Assembly: GCA_025054775.1 (NCBI GenBank)
Contig: JANWZA010000037.1
Location: forward strand, 1-64,000
DNA: 64,000 nucleotides
Reading direction: 5' to 3'
From: Microscillaceae bacterium
Lineage (GTDB): Bacteria > Bacteroidota > Bacteroidia > Cytophagales > Microscillaceae
Shown one piece after another: positions 27,637 through 37,079 of this stretch (position 1 is the stretch's first letter; each line of letters begins with the position of its first letter). Both the position numbers and the translations under genes were made by a program. The notes under the pieces were generated by a model, which had not been told where the DNA came from, did no database searches, and worked only from the letters and a program-made list of their open reading frames with translations.

Positions 27637-29151
27637 TTACCGTATTATCTTAACATTAGGCATGTTCTTCCGTAATTGTTCTACCTCTTCTTCTGGAATA
27701 GGATTGAAACGAATAGATAACTCTTTCAAATTTGGTAAGCTGCTAATGCTACTTGGAATGCTGCTGATACGGTTAAGGTCAAGATTGAGCTTCTCCAAGC
27801 GTGTCATTTCCAAAATAACTTCAGGAAACTCCTTGAAGCGATTTTTTTCTAAATTCAACTCTCGCAAGTTTTTGAGCATACTCCAACTCTTAGGCAAGTA
27901 ACGAAGTTTATTGCTCCCCAAATTAAGTTTCTGAAGACTAGTAAGTTTGCTAATTTCAGCTGAAATGGTATCTAATTTAGCATTGTTGAGGTCTAATTCT
28001 TGAAGCATTGCAAAGTCGTTATTCTTGTTAAAGTAATCTAAATAGTTCACTTCGCCATTATTAGCAAGTTTAAGTATTCGTAACTTGCGAAGGTTAGTTA
28101 AGGAAGAGGGGAGTTCTTTGAGTACGTTAGAAGTCAGATCTAAAACTTCCAGATTTTTCAGTTTATCAATCGTTTTAGGGATTTCTTTGAGCTCATTTTT
28201 AGCTAATTTCAACTCTTTTAGGTTCTCAAAAACTAGAAAACCTTCTTTAATTTCAGATATATTATTAGAATTTAGGTTTAATTTTTTAAGCTGTTTCAGC
28301 CCTGAAATACGTGTGGGGAGTTTAGTTAATTTATTCTCAGACATATCCAAAACTTGCAAATTTTCCAAAGAGGTAATTACGGGGGGGATCACCTCAAAAG
28401 CATTTTTCTCTAAGTTTAGTTCACGAAGTTCTACCAAGCGGCTAATCTTAGCAGGTAAATCAGAGAGTTGATTTCCTGCAAGCACTAGTTTTTTTAGGTT
28501 AATCAATGAGCTAACTACCTCAGGTAATTCTCTTAATTTATTACGTGAAAGGTTAAGTTCTTGCAGAGCTTTAATTTTGGCTACTTTTTGCAACACATAG
28601 TCCTCTTTGCGTTTGTCTTCTTTAACTTCGCCATCTTCCGTTTCTTGGATTTTAGAACCATTGTAAGAAAGTGTGAGCGATTGTAAGTTCTGTAATTCTA
28701 CGAACTGGTCAGGCAAAGCATTTAGTTTGCTATGTCCAAAATTCAACTCTTTTAAGCTTTTGAGCTGTACCAAATAGCTTACTAATTGTTTGATGTCTAG
28801 TTCGGGGTTGTCAGAAATACTAAACTTTCGTAATTTGGTCAATTTATTGATGGCTGCAGGTAACTTCCGTAATTTATTCCACGATAAGTTGAGTTCTTCT
28901 AAATTAGAAAATTGAGCTATATCGTTAGGAAGTGTAGTCATATAATTCCAGGTTAAATCTAAGCGATAGACTTGCTGAGGGTTTTGCAGCGCCTCTTCCA
29001 TAGAGGTAAAGAGGGGTTTTTTGGCAGTAGATTTCTCCTCGCTCTCCTCAGTTTCCTCTTCTATAATTTCATTTTGAGCAAAAATACTTGTAGCTATAAA
29101 AAGACAAAACAATATAGCCCAAACTAAAGTTCTGAAAAGTAGGTATTTCAT
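27637..29151 (-). CDS. secreted leucine-rich-repeat protein
   Basis: A 504-residue protein with a signal peptide (FRTLVWAILFCLFIATSIFA) followed by a short acidic, low-complexity stretch (EEETEESEEKS). From about residue 60 to the end it consists of roughly 17 repeats of about 23 residues with the pattern LxxLxLSxNxLxxLPxxI, as in bacterial (Leptospira/Yersinia-like) leucine-rich-repeat proteins. One repeat is interrupted by a charged insertion near residues 175-195 (TEDGEVKEDKRKEDY). No sorting domain, lipobox or membrane anchor is seen at the C-terminus. It likely binds a protein or surface ligand in the periplasm or outside the cell; the partner is unknown. Confidence 0.85.
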   Translation of the reverse strand: MKYLLFRTLVWAILFCLFIATSIFAQNEIIEEETEESEEKSTAKKPLFTSMEEALQNPQQVYRLDLTWNYMTTLPNDIAQFSNLEELNLSWNKLRKLPAAINKLTKLRKFSISDNPELDIKQLVSYLVQLKSLKELNFGHSKLNALPDQFVELQNLQSLTLSYNGSKIQETEDGEVKEDKRKEDYVLQKVAKIKALQELNLSRNKLRELPEVVSSLINLKKLVLAGNQLSDLPAKISRLVELRELNLEKNAFEVIPPVITSLENLQVLDMSENKLTKLPTRISGLKQLKKLNLNSNNISEIKEGFLVFENLKELKLAKNELKEIPKTIDKLKNLEVLDLTSNVLKELPSSLTNLRKLRILKLANNGEVNYLDYFNKNNDFAMLQELDLNNAKLDTISAEISKLTSLQKLNLGSNKLRYLPKSWSMLKNLRELNLEKNRFKEFPEVILEMTRLEKLNLDLNRISSIPSSISSLPNLKELSIRFNPIPEEEVEQLRKNMPNVKIIR

Positions 29152-29252
29152 AACATTTGGGATGAAAAGGTTATTACTTTGATAAACCTTTACGAGTTTT
29201 TTTACAAAAATATTTATATTTTATTACATTGAACCTACAAACCAAAAAAACC

Positions 29253-30098
29253 ATGAAAAAGTTACTTCTCTTTCTAGCGTTTGTATTCTTCTTACTAGCC
29301 CAGTGCCAAGCACCTTACGAGTATAAATGTTGTAACATAGAAATGAGTGCTACCACTTCTTTTGCTCTCTTGGGCTTGAACAAAGGTTTTGTAAAAAGTC
29401 ATAACGAACCACAACCTTCCCATTTTCAGCCTACCTTAGGCGAAAAAGTTAGCTTTGCTACTCCTGACGGCAGACAAGGACAGGGCTTTTTAATTCAAGC
29501 TACTCAAAAAACGAATAAGTACCTCTTTGTGTTTCACGAATGGTGGGGCTTGAACGATTACATAAAGCAAGAAAGCGAAAAATTAGCCAAAGACTTGAAT
29601 GTCAATGTATTAGCTTTGGACTTGTACGATGGCGAAGTAGCTACTAAGCGAGAAGAAGCCGCTAAACTTATGCAAAGTGTAAAACCAAAGCGTGCTGTAA
29701 GTATTATACAAGGAGCTATTCAGTATGTAGGCAAGAGAGCGCGTATAGCTACTATCGGTTGGTGCTTTGGAGGTGGGTGGTCTCTGCAAGCTGCACTTCT
29801 AACTAAAAAGCAAGCCGTAGCTTGTATTATTTACTATGGTATGCCAGAAAGAGATAAAAAAAAGCTAAAAACCTTGCAAGCCCCTGTTTTGGGTATTTTT
29901 GCAGGTAGAGAGAAGTGGATAAATGCCGAAATCGTAAAAGAATTTGAAGAAAATTTGAAAACCTTGAAAAAACAAGCTATCATAAAAACTTTTGATGCCG
30001 AACACGCCTTTGCTAACCCGAGCAATCCTAACTATCATAAAGAATATACCGAGCAAGCATACCAAATAAGTCTTGAATTTTTGAGAAAAAATTTGTAA
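29253..30098 (+). CDS. dienelactone hydrolase family lipoprotein
   Basis: A 281-residue alpha/beta-hydrolase starting at MKKLLLFLAFVFFLLAQCQAP, a lipoprotein signal with Cys18 as the likely acylated residue; the frame also extends to an upstream TTG that is not the start. Seen: the lid region FHEWWGLNDYIK, ALDLYDGEVA, nucleophile motif IGWCFGGGWS with a cysteine nucleophile, and EHAFANP with the histidine. The acid position, usually Asp in a GxxDxxI context, reads Glu in FAGREKWIN. Family members hydrolyse lactones or esters; the substrate here is unknown. Export as a lipoprotein is common for Bacteroidota members. Confidence 0.87.
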   Translation: MKKLLLFLAFVFFLLAQCQAPYEYKCCNIEMSATTSFALLGLNKGFVKSHNEPQPSHFQPTLGEKVSFATPDGRQGQGFLIQATQKTNKYLFVFHEWWGLNDYIKQESEKLAKDLNVNVLALDLYDGEVATKREEAAKLMQSVKPKRAVSIIQGAIQYVGKRARIATIGWCFGGGWSLQAALLTKKQAVACIIYYGMPERDKKKLKTLQAPVLGIFAGREKWINAEIVKEFEENLKTLKKQAIIKTFDAEHAFANPSNPNYHKEYTEQAYQISLEFLRKNL

Positions 30099-30266
30099 CT
30101 TTCGTATCCCTTAACAAAGAGAGTAGGTGAATAAAAGTACTTTCACAAAACGTGTTCTTGAAAAGTTAAATTGGCACTTCTTTTCTACTTTTTCGTTCAC
30201 AACTCACGCCTATTTTTTTATTTCTTTTTTTGACAATCATGAATAAACTAACAAAATTTTTTAGCA

Positions 30267-30527
30267 ATGACTGAGCAAGAATACGAAGTACTTGACGAGC
30301 TTTATTTCGTGCAAACTTTTGCTTATTTAGCAAAACAACTACCTCATTATCAAGAAATTGAATTGAGAAATATTCTAATTCAATTGCTAGCTAAAGGTTG
30401 GATAAAGTGCCTTGATGCTCATACTAAACAACCTCTAGATACCCAAGAAATAGATTTAGAAACAAATTACCAAACATATGCCTATTTAGCTACCAAAAGT
30501 GGTTTGCTAGTGCATAATAGCAAGTGA
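30267..30527 (+). CDS. small conserved-looking protein of unknown function
   Basis: An 86-residue soluble protein: EQEYEVLDELYFVQTFAYLA, then ELRNILIQLLAKGWIKCLD and TYAYLATKSGLLVHN. The alternation of helix, helix and a short beta region resembles a winged-helix or similar small DNA- or protein-binding fold, but I do not recognise a family. The ATG is the only reasonable start. It precedes the permease gene by 133 bases on the same strand; a -7-like TATATTTG at 30541-30548 suggests the permease has its own promoter. Confidence 0.65.
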   Translation: MTEQEYEVLDELYFVQTFAYLAKQLPHYQEIELRNILIQLLAKGWIKCLDAHTKQPLDTQEIDLETNYQTYAYLATKSGLLVHNSK

Positions 30528-30660
30528 TACAAAAAAAGTTTATATTTGTGCCATATTTTCTAAAATAAAAAAATTAGCATAAGACTTGCAACATAATTAG
30601 AGCAAAATACCTGATTGATGGGTTATTTTGCATCTAAAACTATGTGTAAACGCTCTATTT

Positions 30661-31902
30661 ATGACATCAACCAAACAAGACATACCCCCAACCCAAGATA
30701 TTGTTCGCACACCGAGCTATTATGTTCGTAAACGGCTTTTCTCTAACGTTTTAGCAGTAGCAGGGCTAGTTTACATCATTTTGGCATGTATTGTAGCTTT
30801 ACTAGGCTATTTTATTATGCCTGATAGCACCCCAAACGTAAATGAAAGAGCCGATGAGATTAGTTTACAAAAACCTGGTTTCCAAGTGCTCATCCTTAAA
30901 ATACGCCAAAATAGAGAAATACCCAAAGTAAATCTATTCCAAAAATGGCTCTTCGGGCAAGAAAGTGAATACCGTATTAAACCCATAGAAAGTTATCGGA
31001 TTCAAGGATTAGATGTTTTTGTAAAAGTTTTTGCCCAAGGGGGTACAGAAGTTTCTTATTCTTTGGTAGATTTAACTAAACCATTGTACGTTGGTGAAAC
31101 TAATCTCTTGGGCGGAAAAAAGTTTGAGGTGCAGGGCAATGTTATTCGCTATGTAGATGTTCATGGAAAAATACAAACCACTACCCGTGAAGAATTGATA
31201 AGTGAATTTGAAAAAAAATGTTTAGAAAAACGCACTTATTGGCTCGGAACAGACAAAGCAGGGAGAGATGTATTGAGTAGACTCATCTTTGGAGTACGTA
31301 TTTCGTTAGGAATAGGAATCGTCTCTGTAATTATTTCCTTACTAGTAGGAGTAACTTTGGGCTCTATTGCAGGCTTTTTTGGAGGAATAGTAGATAGCCT
31401 AGTTATGTGGCTTATGACTGTCATTTGGTCAATTCCTGGTATTATGTTGGTTATTGCTATTAGTTTGGCTTTAGGTAAAGGAGTTTTAGTAGCTTTTATT
31501 GCTATTGGGCTTACCACTTGGGTAGAAATCGCCCGTGTAGTGCGTGGACAAATTATGAGCATAAAGCAAAAACAATTTGTAGAAGCGGCACGTGCCTTAG
31601 GTATGAATAATGCTCAAATTATCTTTCGGCACGTGCTGCCAAATACTACTGGTCCTGTAATTGTAATTATGACTTCTAACTTTGCCTCTGCTATTCTCAC
31701 AGAAGCAGGATTAAGTTTTTTAGGACTGAGCGCGCGGCCTCCTGTGCCTTCATGGGGAAACATGGTAAATGAAGGACTTGCCTATATTACTACTGATTTT
31801 CATTTAGTACTCTTCCCAAGCCTCTGCATTGCTCTAATGGTATTAGCTTTTAATCTTTTTGGTAATGGTTTAAGAGACGCCTATGACCCCAAAGGAAAAT
31901 AA
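30661..31902 (+). CDS. ABC transporter permease, DppC/OppC type
   Basis: A 413-residue permease starting at MTSTKQDIPPTQD; the frame extends upstream to a TTG that is not needed. One N-terminal helix (about 37-58) is followed by a long periplasmic insertion (about 60-180), then five helices of the BPD_transp_1 fold. The ATPase-contact loop is EAARALGMNNAQIIFRHVLP. GTDKAGRDVLSRLIFGVRIS marks the OppC/DppC group. No partner permease, ATPase or binding protein gene is adjacent, so it must work with subunits encoded elsewhere. Its end overlaps the next gene by 20 bases. Confidence 0.9.
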   Translation: MTSTKQDIPPTQDIVRTPSYYVRKRLFSNVLAVAGLVYIILACIVALLGYFIMPDSTPNVNERADEISLQKPGFQVLILKIRQNREIPKVNLFQKWLFGQESEYRIKPIESYRIQGLDVFVKVFAQGGTEVSYSLVDLTKPLYVGETNLLGGKKFEVQGNVIRYVDVHGKIQTTTREELISEFEKKCLEKRTYWLGTDKAGRDVLSRLIFGVRISLGIGIVSVIISLLVGVTLGSIAGFFGGIVDSLVMWLMTVIWSIPGIMLVIAISLALGKGVLVAFIAIGLTTWVEIARVVRGQIMSIKQKQFVEAARALGMNNAQIIFRHVLPNTTGPVIVIMTSNFASAILTEAGLSFLGLSARPPVPSWGNMVNEGLAYITTDFHLVLFPSLCIALMVLAFNLFGNGLRDAYDPKGK

Positions 31903-33139
31903 TATAAGCGAACAACTACGCTCTAACGAACTTGTAGAGATGGAATTGCGAAGTATTTTGGATATTTCGCAAGCTATTAACAATAATACACCTGAAGAAA
32001 ATCTCTACAAAATTTATCGTTTTAGTCTCATCGGCTCACTTAAAGTTAAATTGTTTGCTTTATACGTGTTAGTTAATGAAACACAATGGGAATGTAAGGT
32101 ATATTATGGCACTAAATACAAGTTAGACCAAATTGCATTAGAAATAGATAAAATTATTCACTTAAAAACCACGACCTCTACCAAACAAATTCATTTTGAA
32201 CACCCCGCTTTCCAAGAGTTTGACTGGGTAATCCCTATTCAGCATAAAGACCGAACCATCTGCTTTCTCTTTACTGAGACCTATCAAGGGGCTACCAACC
32301 CCGAAGACCACCTTGCGGGACTTCGCTTTGTGCAAACCCTTACTAACATCCTCACCGTAGCTATTGAGAATAGAAAACTTGTGCAAAAACAACTCCAACA
32401 AGAGGCTTTTAAGAAGGAAATGGAAATTGCCAAACATGTACAGAATAAGCTCTTCCCACGCTCTTTGCCCTATAACGAACACGTGCAAATTAAGGCAACT
32501 TATATCCCACATACCATTATCGGAGGTGATTATTATGACTATATTCCCCTTGACAATCACCGATTTATGATTTGTATTGCCGATATTTCAGGCAAAGCCA
32601 TCGGCGCAGCACTTGTTATGTCAAATGTACAAGCTACCCTACGCGTTCTCATGAGGCAAGCCTATAGCCTCAAACATACCATAGAAAAACTAAATTATTT
32701 TATTACTGAAATCACGCTTAAAGAGGAGTTCGTGACTTTTTTTATTGCTATTTATGATACCAAAAATCATACACTAGAATACATCAATGCAGGGCATAAT
32801 CCTGCTATATTATATGATATTAAGCACGGGCAAATTCACCAATTGAGTAATGGTTGTACAGTCCTCGGGGCATTTGAGCCACTGCCTTTTATTAACGAAA
32901 CTACTATTAATAACCTTACTAACTTTCTGCTTTTTTGTTATACCGACGGCTTGACCGAAGCTAAAAACCCAGAAGGCGAGTTATTTAACGTAGAGCGAGT
33001 AATCCAATTTATGCAATCTCACAAATATACTAATTTAGAAGATTTGAATAATAATCTTATTAAAGAAGTACGTAAATTTATGCGTGAAAATGAATTTCAC
33101 GACGATATTACCATACTTTCACTGCGTGTAATGCCATGA
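31883..33139 (+). CDS. SpoIIE/RsbU-type PP2C serine phosphatase with N-terminal GAF-like domain
   Basis: A 418-residue cytoplasmic protein. Residues about 25-160 look like a GAF-type sensor, followed by a coiled linker (KLVQKQLQQEAFKKEMEIA) and a SpoIIE phosphatase domain (about 185-415). Metal-binding motifs are visible: IIGGDYYDYIPL, CIADISGKAIGAALVMS, YTDGLTEAKNP and HDDITILSL near the C-terminus. Such proteins dephosphorylate anti-sigma-factor antagonists, but no anti-sigma or antagonist gene is adjacent. Its ATG lies inside the permease gene, overlapping by 20 bases, which suggests translational coupling. fmt follows 29 bases later. Confidence 0.9.
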   Translation: MTPKENNISEQLRSNELVEMELRSILDISQAINNNTPEENLYKIYRFSLIGSLKVKLFALYVLVNETQWECKVYYGTKYKLDQIALEIDKIIHLKTTTSTKQIHFEHPAFQEFDWVIPIQHKDRTICFLFTETYQGATNPEDHLAGLRFVQTLTNILTVAIENRKLVQKQLQQEAFKKEMEIAKHVQNKLFPRSLPYNEHVQIKATYIPHTIIGGDYYDYIPLDNHRFMICIADISGKAIGAALVMSNVQATLRVLMRQAYSLKHTIEKLNYFITEITLKEEFVTFFIAIYDTKNHTLEYINAGHNPAILYDIKHGQIHQLSNGCTVLGAFEPLPFINETTINNLTNFLLFCYTDGLTEAKNPEGELFNVERVIQFMQSHKYTNLEDLNNNLIKEVRKFMRENEFHDDITILSLRVMP

Positions 33140-33168
33140 TTTGCTAACTAAACCTACTCTGCCTTTTC

Positions 33169-34095
33169 ATGCGAATTGTTTTCATGGGTACACCCGAATT
33201 TGCTGTACCAAGTCTAGAAATATTGCTAAAAAACCATTACAATGTGGTAGCTGTAGTTACTGCTGAAGACAAACCCGCTGGCAGAGGACAAAAGCTACAA
33301 ATCTCTGAGGTAAAAGCATGTGCCTTACGGCATAACTTACCTATTTTACAACCCACCAAACTCAAAGCTCCTGAATTTGTAGAAACTTTGCGAAGCTATC
33401 AAGCGGATTTGCAAGTTGTGGTGGCTTTTCGTATGTTACCCGAGGTGGTCTGGGCTATGCCACCCCTTGGTACATTCAATTTACATGCTTCCCTTTTGCC
33501 CAAATATCGTGGCGCTGCACCTATTAACTGGGCAATCATCAATGGGGAGACCGAAACAGGAGTTACTACCTTTTTTATACAGCATGAAATAGATACAGGA
33601 AATATCATTTTTCAAGAAAAAGAACCTATTTTTCCCCAAGATAATGCAGGGACACTTCACGAAAGGTTAAAAATCAAAGGAGCAGAATTAGTACTAAAAA
33701 CCGTGCAAGCTATTGAGAGTCACGCTGTCCAAGCTATCCCACAAGCCCAATTAGCCCAACCTAGCTATGCCCCTAAGATATTTAGAGAAACCTGCCAAAT
33801 TAACTTTAACCAAACAGCCCAACAAATTCATAACTTTGTGCGCGGGTTAGCCCCTTACCCTGCTGCTTGGACTATCCTCAAAGGTAAAACTTGTAAAATC
33901 TATCAAACCGAAGTATGGCAAGAACTACCTCCTAACTTTGCTACTACCGATTGGCAAATCGGACAACCCATCTCTGATAACAAACACTGGCTCTGTTTCA
34001 AAACCGCAGAATACTATATCAGCATTAAAGAATTACAATTAGAATCAAAAAAACGCATGAGCATTGAGGAGTTTCTACGAGGTAATAAGTTGTAA
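33169..34095 (+). CDS. fmt: methionyl-tRNA formyltransferase
   Basis: A 308-residue enzyme that formylates initiator Met-tRNA using 10-formyltetrahydrofolate. FMGTPEFAVPSLEILL opens the Rossmann-like domain; HASLLPKYRGAAPINWAI carries the catalytic region with the SLLPKYRG signature, followed by ETGVTTFFIQHEIDTG. The C-terminal OB-like domain is present. Complete. Probably on the same transcript as the permease and phosphatase genes. FolD at 50283-51164 supplies related folate intermediates from another locus. Confidence 0.97.
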   Translation: MRIVFMGTPEFAVPSLEILLKNHYNVVAVVTAEDKPAGRGQKLQISEVKACALRHNLPILQPTKLKAPEFVETLRSYQADLQVVVAFRMLPEVVWAMPPLGTFNLHASLLPKYRGAAPINWAIINGETETGVTTFFIQHEIDTGNIIFQEKEPIFPQDNAGTLHERLKIKGAELVLKTVQAIESHAVQAIPQAQLAQPSYAPKIFRETCQINFNQTAQQIHNFVRGLAPYPAAWTILKGKTCKIYQTEVWQELPPNFATTDWQIGQPISDNKHWLCFKTAEYYISIKELQLESKKRMSIEEFLRGNKL

Positions 34096-34271
34096 TTTAC
34101 AACCGAAAAATTACTTTCTATTGATAAGAGTTTTCAAATCAAAAATGGTAGTAATACTCTCAAAAATAAGACTAAATGCCGAAAAAAATAATGCTGATAT
34201 CGAAAAAGTACAAGTTTTTAGTTCAATATTTGCACTAACCAAATAAAAAGTGCAAAAAAAATACATAGAAT

Positions 34272-34301
34272 TTTGTTTGTAAAATAAAATAGATACTTTT
34301 G
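34272..34301 (+). promoter_or_regulatory. promoter of the YfiR-like gene
   Basis: TTTG (34272-34275), 18 bases, then TACTTTTG (34294-34301), close to the Bacteroidota consensus. Transcription would start near 34308, about 75 bases before the ATG at 34383. Confidence 0.6.
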
Positions 34302-34382
34302 CAAAACATTTGAGCAACCCCAGAAAGCTACCTTATTGAATTGAAAATTAACTAATTTACAAAACTTAATTTTAGGTTTGCA

Positions 34383-34904
34383 ATGAAAATCTTTCAACTC
34401 ACACTTGGTCTAAGTGTATGGCTTACGCTAAGTACCATATCTTATATGTATGGACAAACAGGAGATTACAAATTTCATAAAATCTTCATTGCTAATTTTA
34501 TCAAGTATATCAAGTGGCCTGAGAGCTACCAAACAGGTGATTTTGTAATTGGTGTATTAGGGGAATCACCAATTATCGCGGAATTACAAGATTTAGCTAA
34601 AACTAAAACAGCAGGTAATCAAAAAATCATTGTCAAAAAGTTTCCTGCAACAAATAAGATTACAACATGCCACATGATCTTTATCCCTAATGCGGAGAGT
34701 GATAAACTTAATGAGGTGAAGCGTATTTTAGACGGCAAATCTACTCTGATTATGACCGAAAAGGCTAACATGTGCCAACAAGGAAGCATTGCTAACTTTA
34801 TTCTCCAAAACGGAAGATGGCGTTTTGAACTCAACAAAGCCGCTGCCGATAAAGCCAAATTAAATATTTCGGTAAACTTGACCAAAGTAGCTATCATGTG
34901 TTAG
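34383..34904 (+). CDS. YfiR family (DUF4154) periplasmic protein
   Basis: A 173-residue protein with a signal peptide (LTLGLSVWLTLSTISYMYGQ). The mature part begins YKFHKIFIANFIKYIKWPE and contains FVIGVLGESPII, CHMIFIPNAESDK, STLIMTEKANMCQQG and NISVNLTKVAIM, the pattern of YfiR/DUF4154. In Pseudomonas YfiR is the periplasmic inhibitor of the YfiN diguanylate cyclase. In Bacteroidota, YfiR-like proteins are common next to sensor kinases, but here no cyclase or kinase is adjacent, so the role is open. Confidence 0.85.
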   Translation: MKIFQLTLGLSVWLTLSTISYMYGQTGDYKFHKIFIANFIKYIKWPESYQTGDFVIGVLGESPIIAELQDLAKTKTAGNQKIIVKKFPATNKITTCHMIFIPNAESDKLNEVKRILDGKSTLIMTEKANMCQQGSIANFILQNGRWRFELNKAAADKAKLNISVNLTKVAIMC

Positions 34905-34913
34905 CAAAAAGTA

Positions 34914-34940
34914 CTTTCCAAGTTCATAAAACTTGGAAAG
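34914..34940 (-). terminator. hairpin between convergent yfiR-like and typA genes
   Basis: CTTTCCAAGTT (34914-34924) and its exact reverse complement (34930-34940) enclose a 5-nt loop. On the minus strand the stem is followed by TACTTTTTGC, a short T-run, so it would end typA transcripts; on the plus strand it is 9 bases beyond the yfiR-like stop. Confidence 0.65.
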
Positions 34941-35050
34941 CACCATGCAAGCTTGAGATTCAGAATATTAAGTAAACCATTTAAGGCTAACTTTTTATAT
35001 CCTGTACCTATTCACAAACCAAGTTTTTTATTCATGTAAAGCAAAAGTAC

Positions 35051-36847
35051 TTATTTTTCCATGCGTTTTCTTTCGTTCTCGTCTAAATAGATTTTACGCA
35101 TGCGAATTGCTTTAGGAGTTACTTCAACGTACTCATCTTTTTGAATATATTCCAAAGCCTCTTCTAAAGAGAATTGAATTTTGGGAGCAATTTTGATGTT
35201 TTCGTCAGAACCTGAAGCACGTATATTAGTTAATTTTTTCTCTTTCTGCACATTAACTACTAAATCATTTTGGCGATTATGTTCACCAATTACCTGCCCC
35301 ATGTATACTACTTCTCCTGGTTCAATAAAGAATACTCCTCGGTCTTGCAATTTGTCAATAGCATAGGCTGTGCTTTGCCCTGTTTCCATGGAGACAAGCG
35401 AGCCGTTAATACGGCCTTGGATTTCCCCTTTGTATGGTTGGTATTCTTTGAAGCGGTGATTGATGGTGGCTTCTCCTGCAGTGGCTGTTAAAATTTGGTT
35501 ACGTAATCCAATGAGTCCGCGTGAGGGAATATCAAATTCTAGATATTGCCAATCGCCTTTAGGTTGTACTGCAAGCAGTTCTCCTTTGCGTTGGGTTACT
35601 AGTTCAATCACCTTTCCTGCGGTAGTTTCAGGAGTTTCTATTACAAGAGTTTCAATAGGTTCGTGTTTTTGTCCGTTTATTTCTTTGAAGATTACTTGCG
35701 GTTGCCCCACTTGCAGTTCGTAGCCTTCGCGTCGCATAGTTTCAATCAATACAGATAAATGCAAGATACCTCGCCCATATACTAAAAATCGGTCTTCGCT
35801 ATCGGTAGGTTCTACTCTAAGAGCGAGATTTTTCTCGGTTTCTTTATATAATCTCTCTCTCAAATGGCGTGAGGTTATGAATTTGCCTTCTCTGCCAAAA
35901 AAAGGAGAGTTGTTAATAGTAAAGAGCATACTTATAGTTGGCTCGTCTACAGTAATGCGTGGCAGGGCTTCAGGAGCTTCTATGTCTGTAAGTGTATCAC
36001 CGATTTCAAAATCTTCTAGACCTACTACAGCACAAATTTCACCTGCTGAAACTTCGCTCACTTTAACTTTTCCCAAGCCTTCAAAAATATGTAATTCTTT
36101 AATTTTTACTTTTTTTATACTTCCGTCAGCTTTGGTAAGTGCCATAGTTGCTCCTTCTTGAATCGTACCTCTATACACGCGCCCAATGGCGATACGTCCC
36201 ACGAAACTGGAATAATCTAGCGAAGTAATTTGCATTTGAGGGGTTCCCTTGTTTTGGGGAGCGGGAGGAATATGTTTTACAATAGCTTCTAGCAGTGGTT
36301 CAATTGTATTAGTAGGTTTTCTCCAATCGTCGCTCATCCAGCCTTGTTTAGCAGAGCCATAAAGGGTTACAAAATCTAACTGCTCTTCTGTGGCATTAAG
36401 ACTAAACATTAAATCAAAAACAGCTTCTTGAGCTTCATCGGGTTTGCAATTAGGTTTATCTACTTTATTTATCACTACAATTGGTTTTAAGCCTAATTGC
36501 AGCGCTTTGCTCAACACGAAACGTGTTTGAGGCATAGGTCCTTCAAAAGCATCTACCAAAAGTAATACTCCATCTGCCATTTTAAGAACACGCTCTACTT
36601 CACCGCCAAAGTCAGCGTGCCCAGGAGTATCTATAATATTGATTTTCACATCTTTATATCGAACGGAAACGTTTTTAGCTACAATAGTAATACCTCGCTC
36701 ACGTTCTAATTCGTTGTTATCCAAGATAAGTTCATCAAATTGTTGGTTTTCTCTAAAAATTTTAGAAGCATGAATAATTTTATCTACCAAAGTAGTTTTG
36801 CCGTGATCAACGTGGGCAATAATAGCAATATTTCGGATATTTTGCAT
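35051..36847 (-). CDS. typA: translational GTPase TypA/BipA
   Basis: A 598-residue ribosome-associated GTPase of the EF-G-like family, needed for ribosome assembly and stress or low-temperature growth. G1 [14 protein letters not shown]2 region RERGITI, G3 [10 protein letters not shown] and G4 NKVDKPNC are present, followed by domains II, III and V and the BipA-specific C-terminal domain ([15 protein letters not shown]). Length is typical. A promoter with a 20-base spacer lies upstream (36921-36951), and a hairpin terminator at 34914-34940 downstream. Confidence 0.97.
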   Translation of the reverse strand: MQNIRNIAIIAHVDHGKTTLVDKIIHASKIFRENQQFDELILDNNELERERGITIVAKNVSVRYKDVKINIIDTPGHADFGGEVERVLKMADGVLLLVDAFEGPMPQTRFVLSKALQLGLKPIVVINKVDKPNCKPDEAQEAVFDLMFSLNATEEQLDFVTLYGSAKQGWMSDDWRKPTNTIEPLLEAIVKHIPPAPQNKGTPQMQITSLDYSSFVGRIAIGRVYRGTIQEGATMALTKADGSIKKVKIKELHIFEGLGKVKVSEVSAGEICAVVGLEDFEIGDTLTDIEAPEALPRITVDEPTISMLFTINNSPFFGREGKFITSRHLRERLYKETEKNLALRVEPTDSEDRFLVYGRGILHLSVLIETMRREGYELQVGQPQVIFKEINGQKHEPIETLVIETPETTAGKVIELVTQRKGELLAVQPKGDWQYLEFDIPSRGLIGLRNQILTATAGEATINHRFKEYQPYKGEIQGRINGSLVSMETGQSTAYAIDKLQDRGVFFIEPGEVVYMGQVIGEHNRQNDLVVNVQKEKKLTNIRASGSDENIKIAPKIQFSLEEALEYIQKDEYVEVTPKAIRMRKIYLDENERKRMEK

Positions 36848-36920
36848 AAAAGGTGAAAATAAAACAGATATGAAATCCTGAAAATCAATAAGTTATCCAT
36901 TTTTTTGTCTTTTTAAGGTG

Positions 36921-36951
36921 CAAAGATAGCCTTTTTGAGGTAAAAATGCAA
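36921..36951 (-). promoter_or_regulatory. typA promoter
   Basis: On the minus strand TTG (36951-36949), 20 bases, then TATCTTTG (36928-36921). It is 74-104 bases upstream of the typA start. Confidence 0.65.
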
Positions 36952-37012
36952 GGTTTGGAGAGCATTATTTTCTATCCTTCGGGAGGGGGTAGCAAGATTT
37001 AGCATATCTTTA

Positions 37013-37043
37013 TTGCAATTATTTCAAAAATCAGCTATCTTTG
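37013..37043 (+). promoter_or_regulatory. promoter of the integrase-arm-like gene
   Basis: TTG (37013-37015), 20 bases, then TATCTTTG (37036-37043). Transcription would begin near 37050, only six bases before the upstream ATG at 37056, which favours the ATG at 37080 as the true start. Confidence 0.6.
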
Positions 37044-37079
37044 TCAAGTAAATAAATGCATACTTTTGGTAAATCTAAC

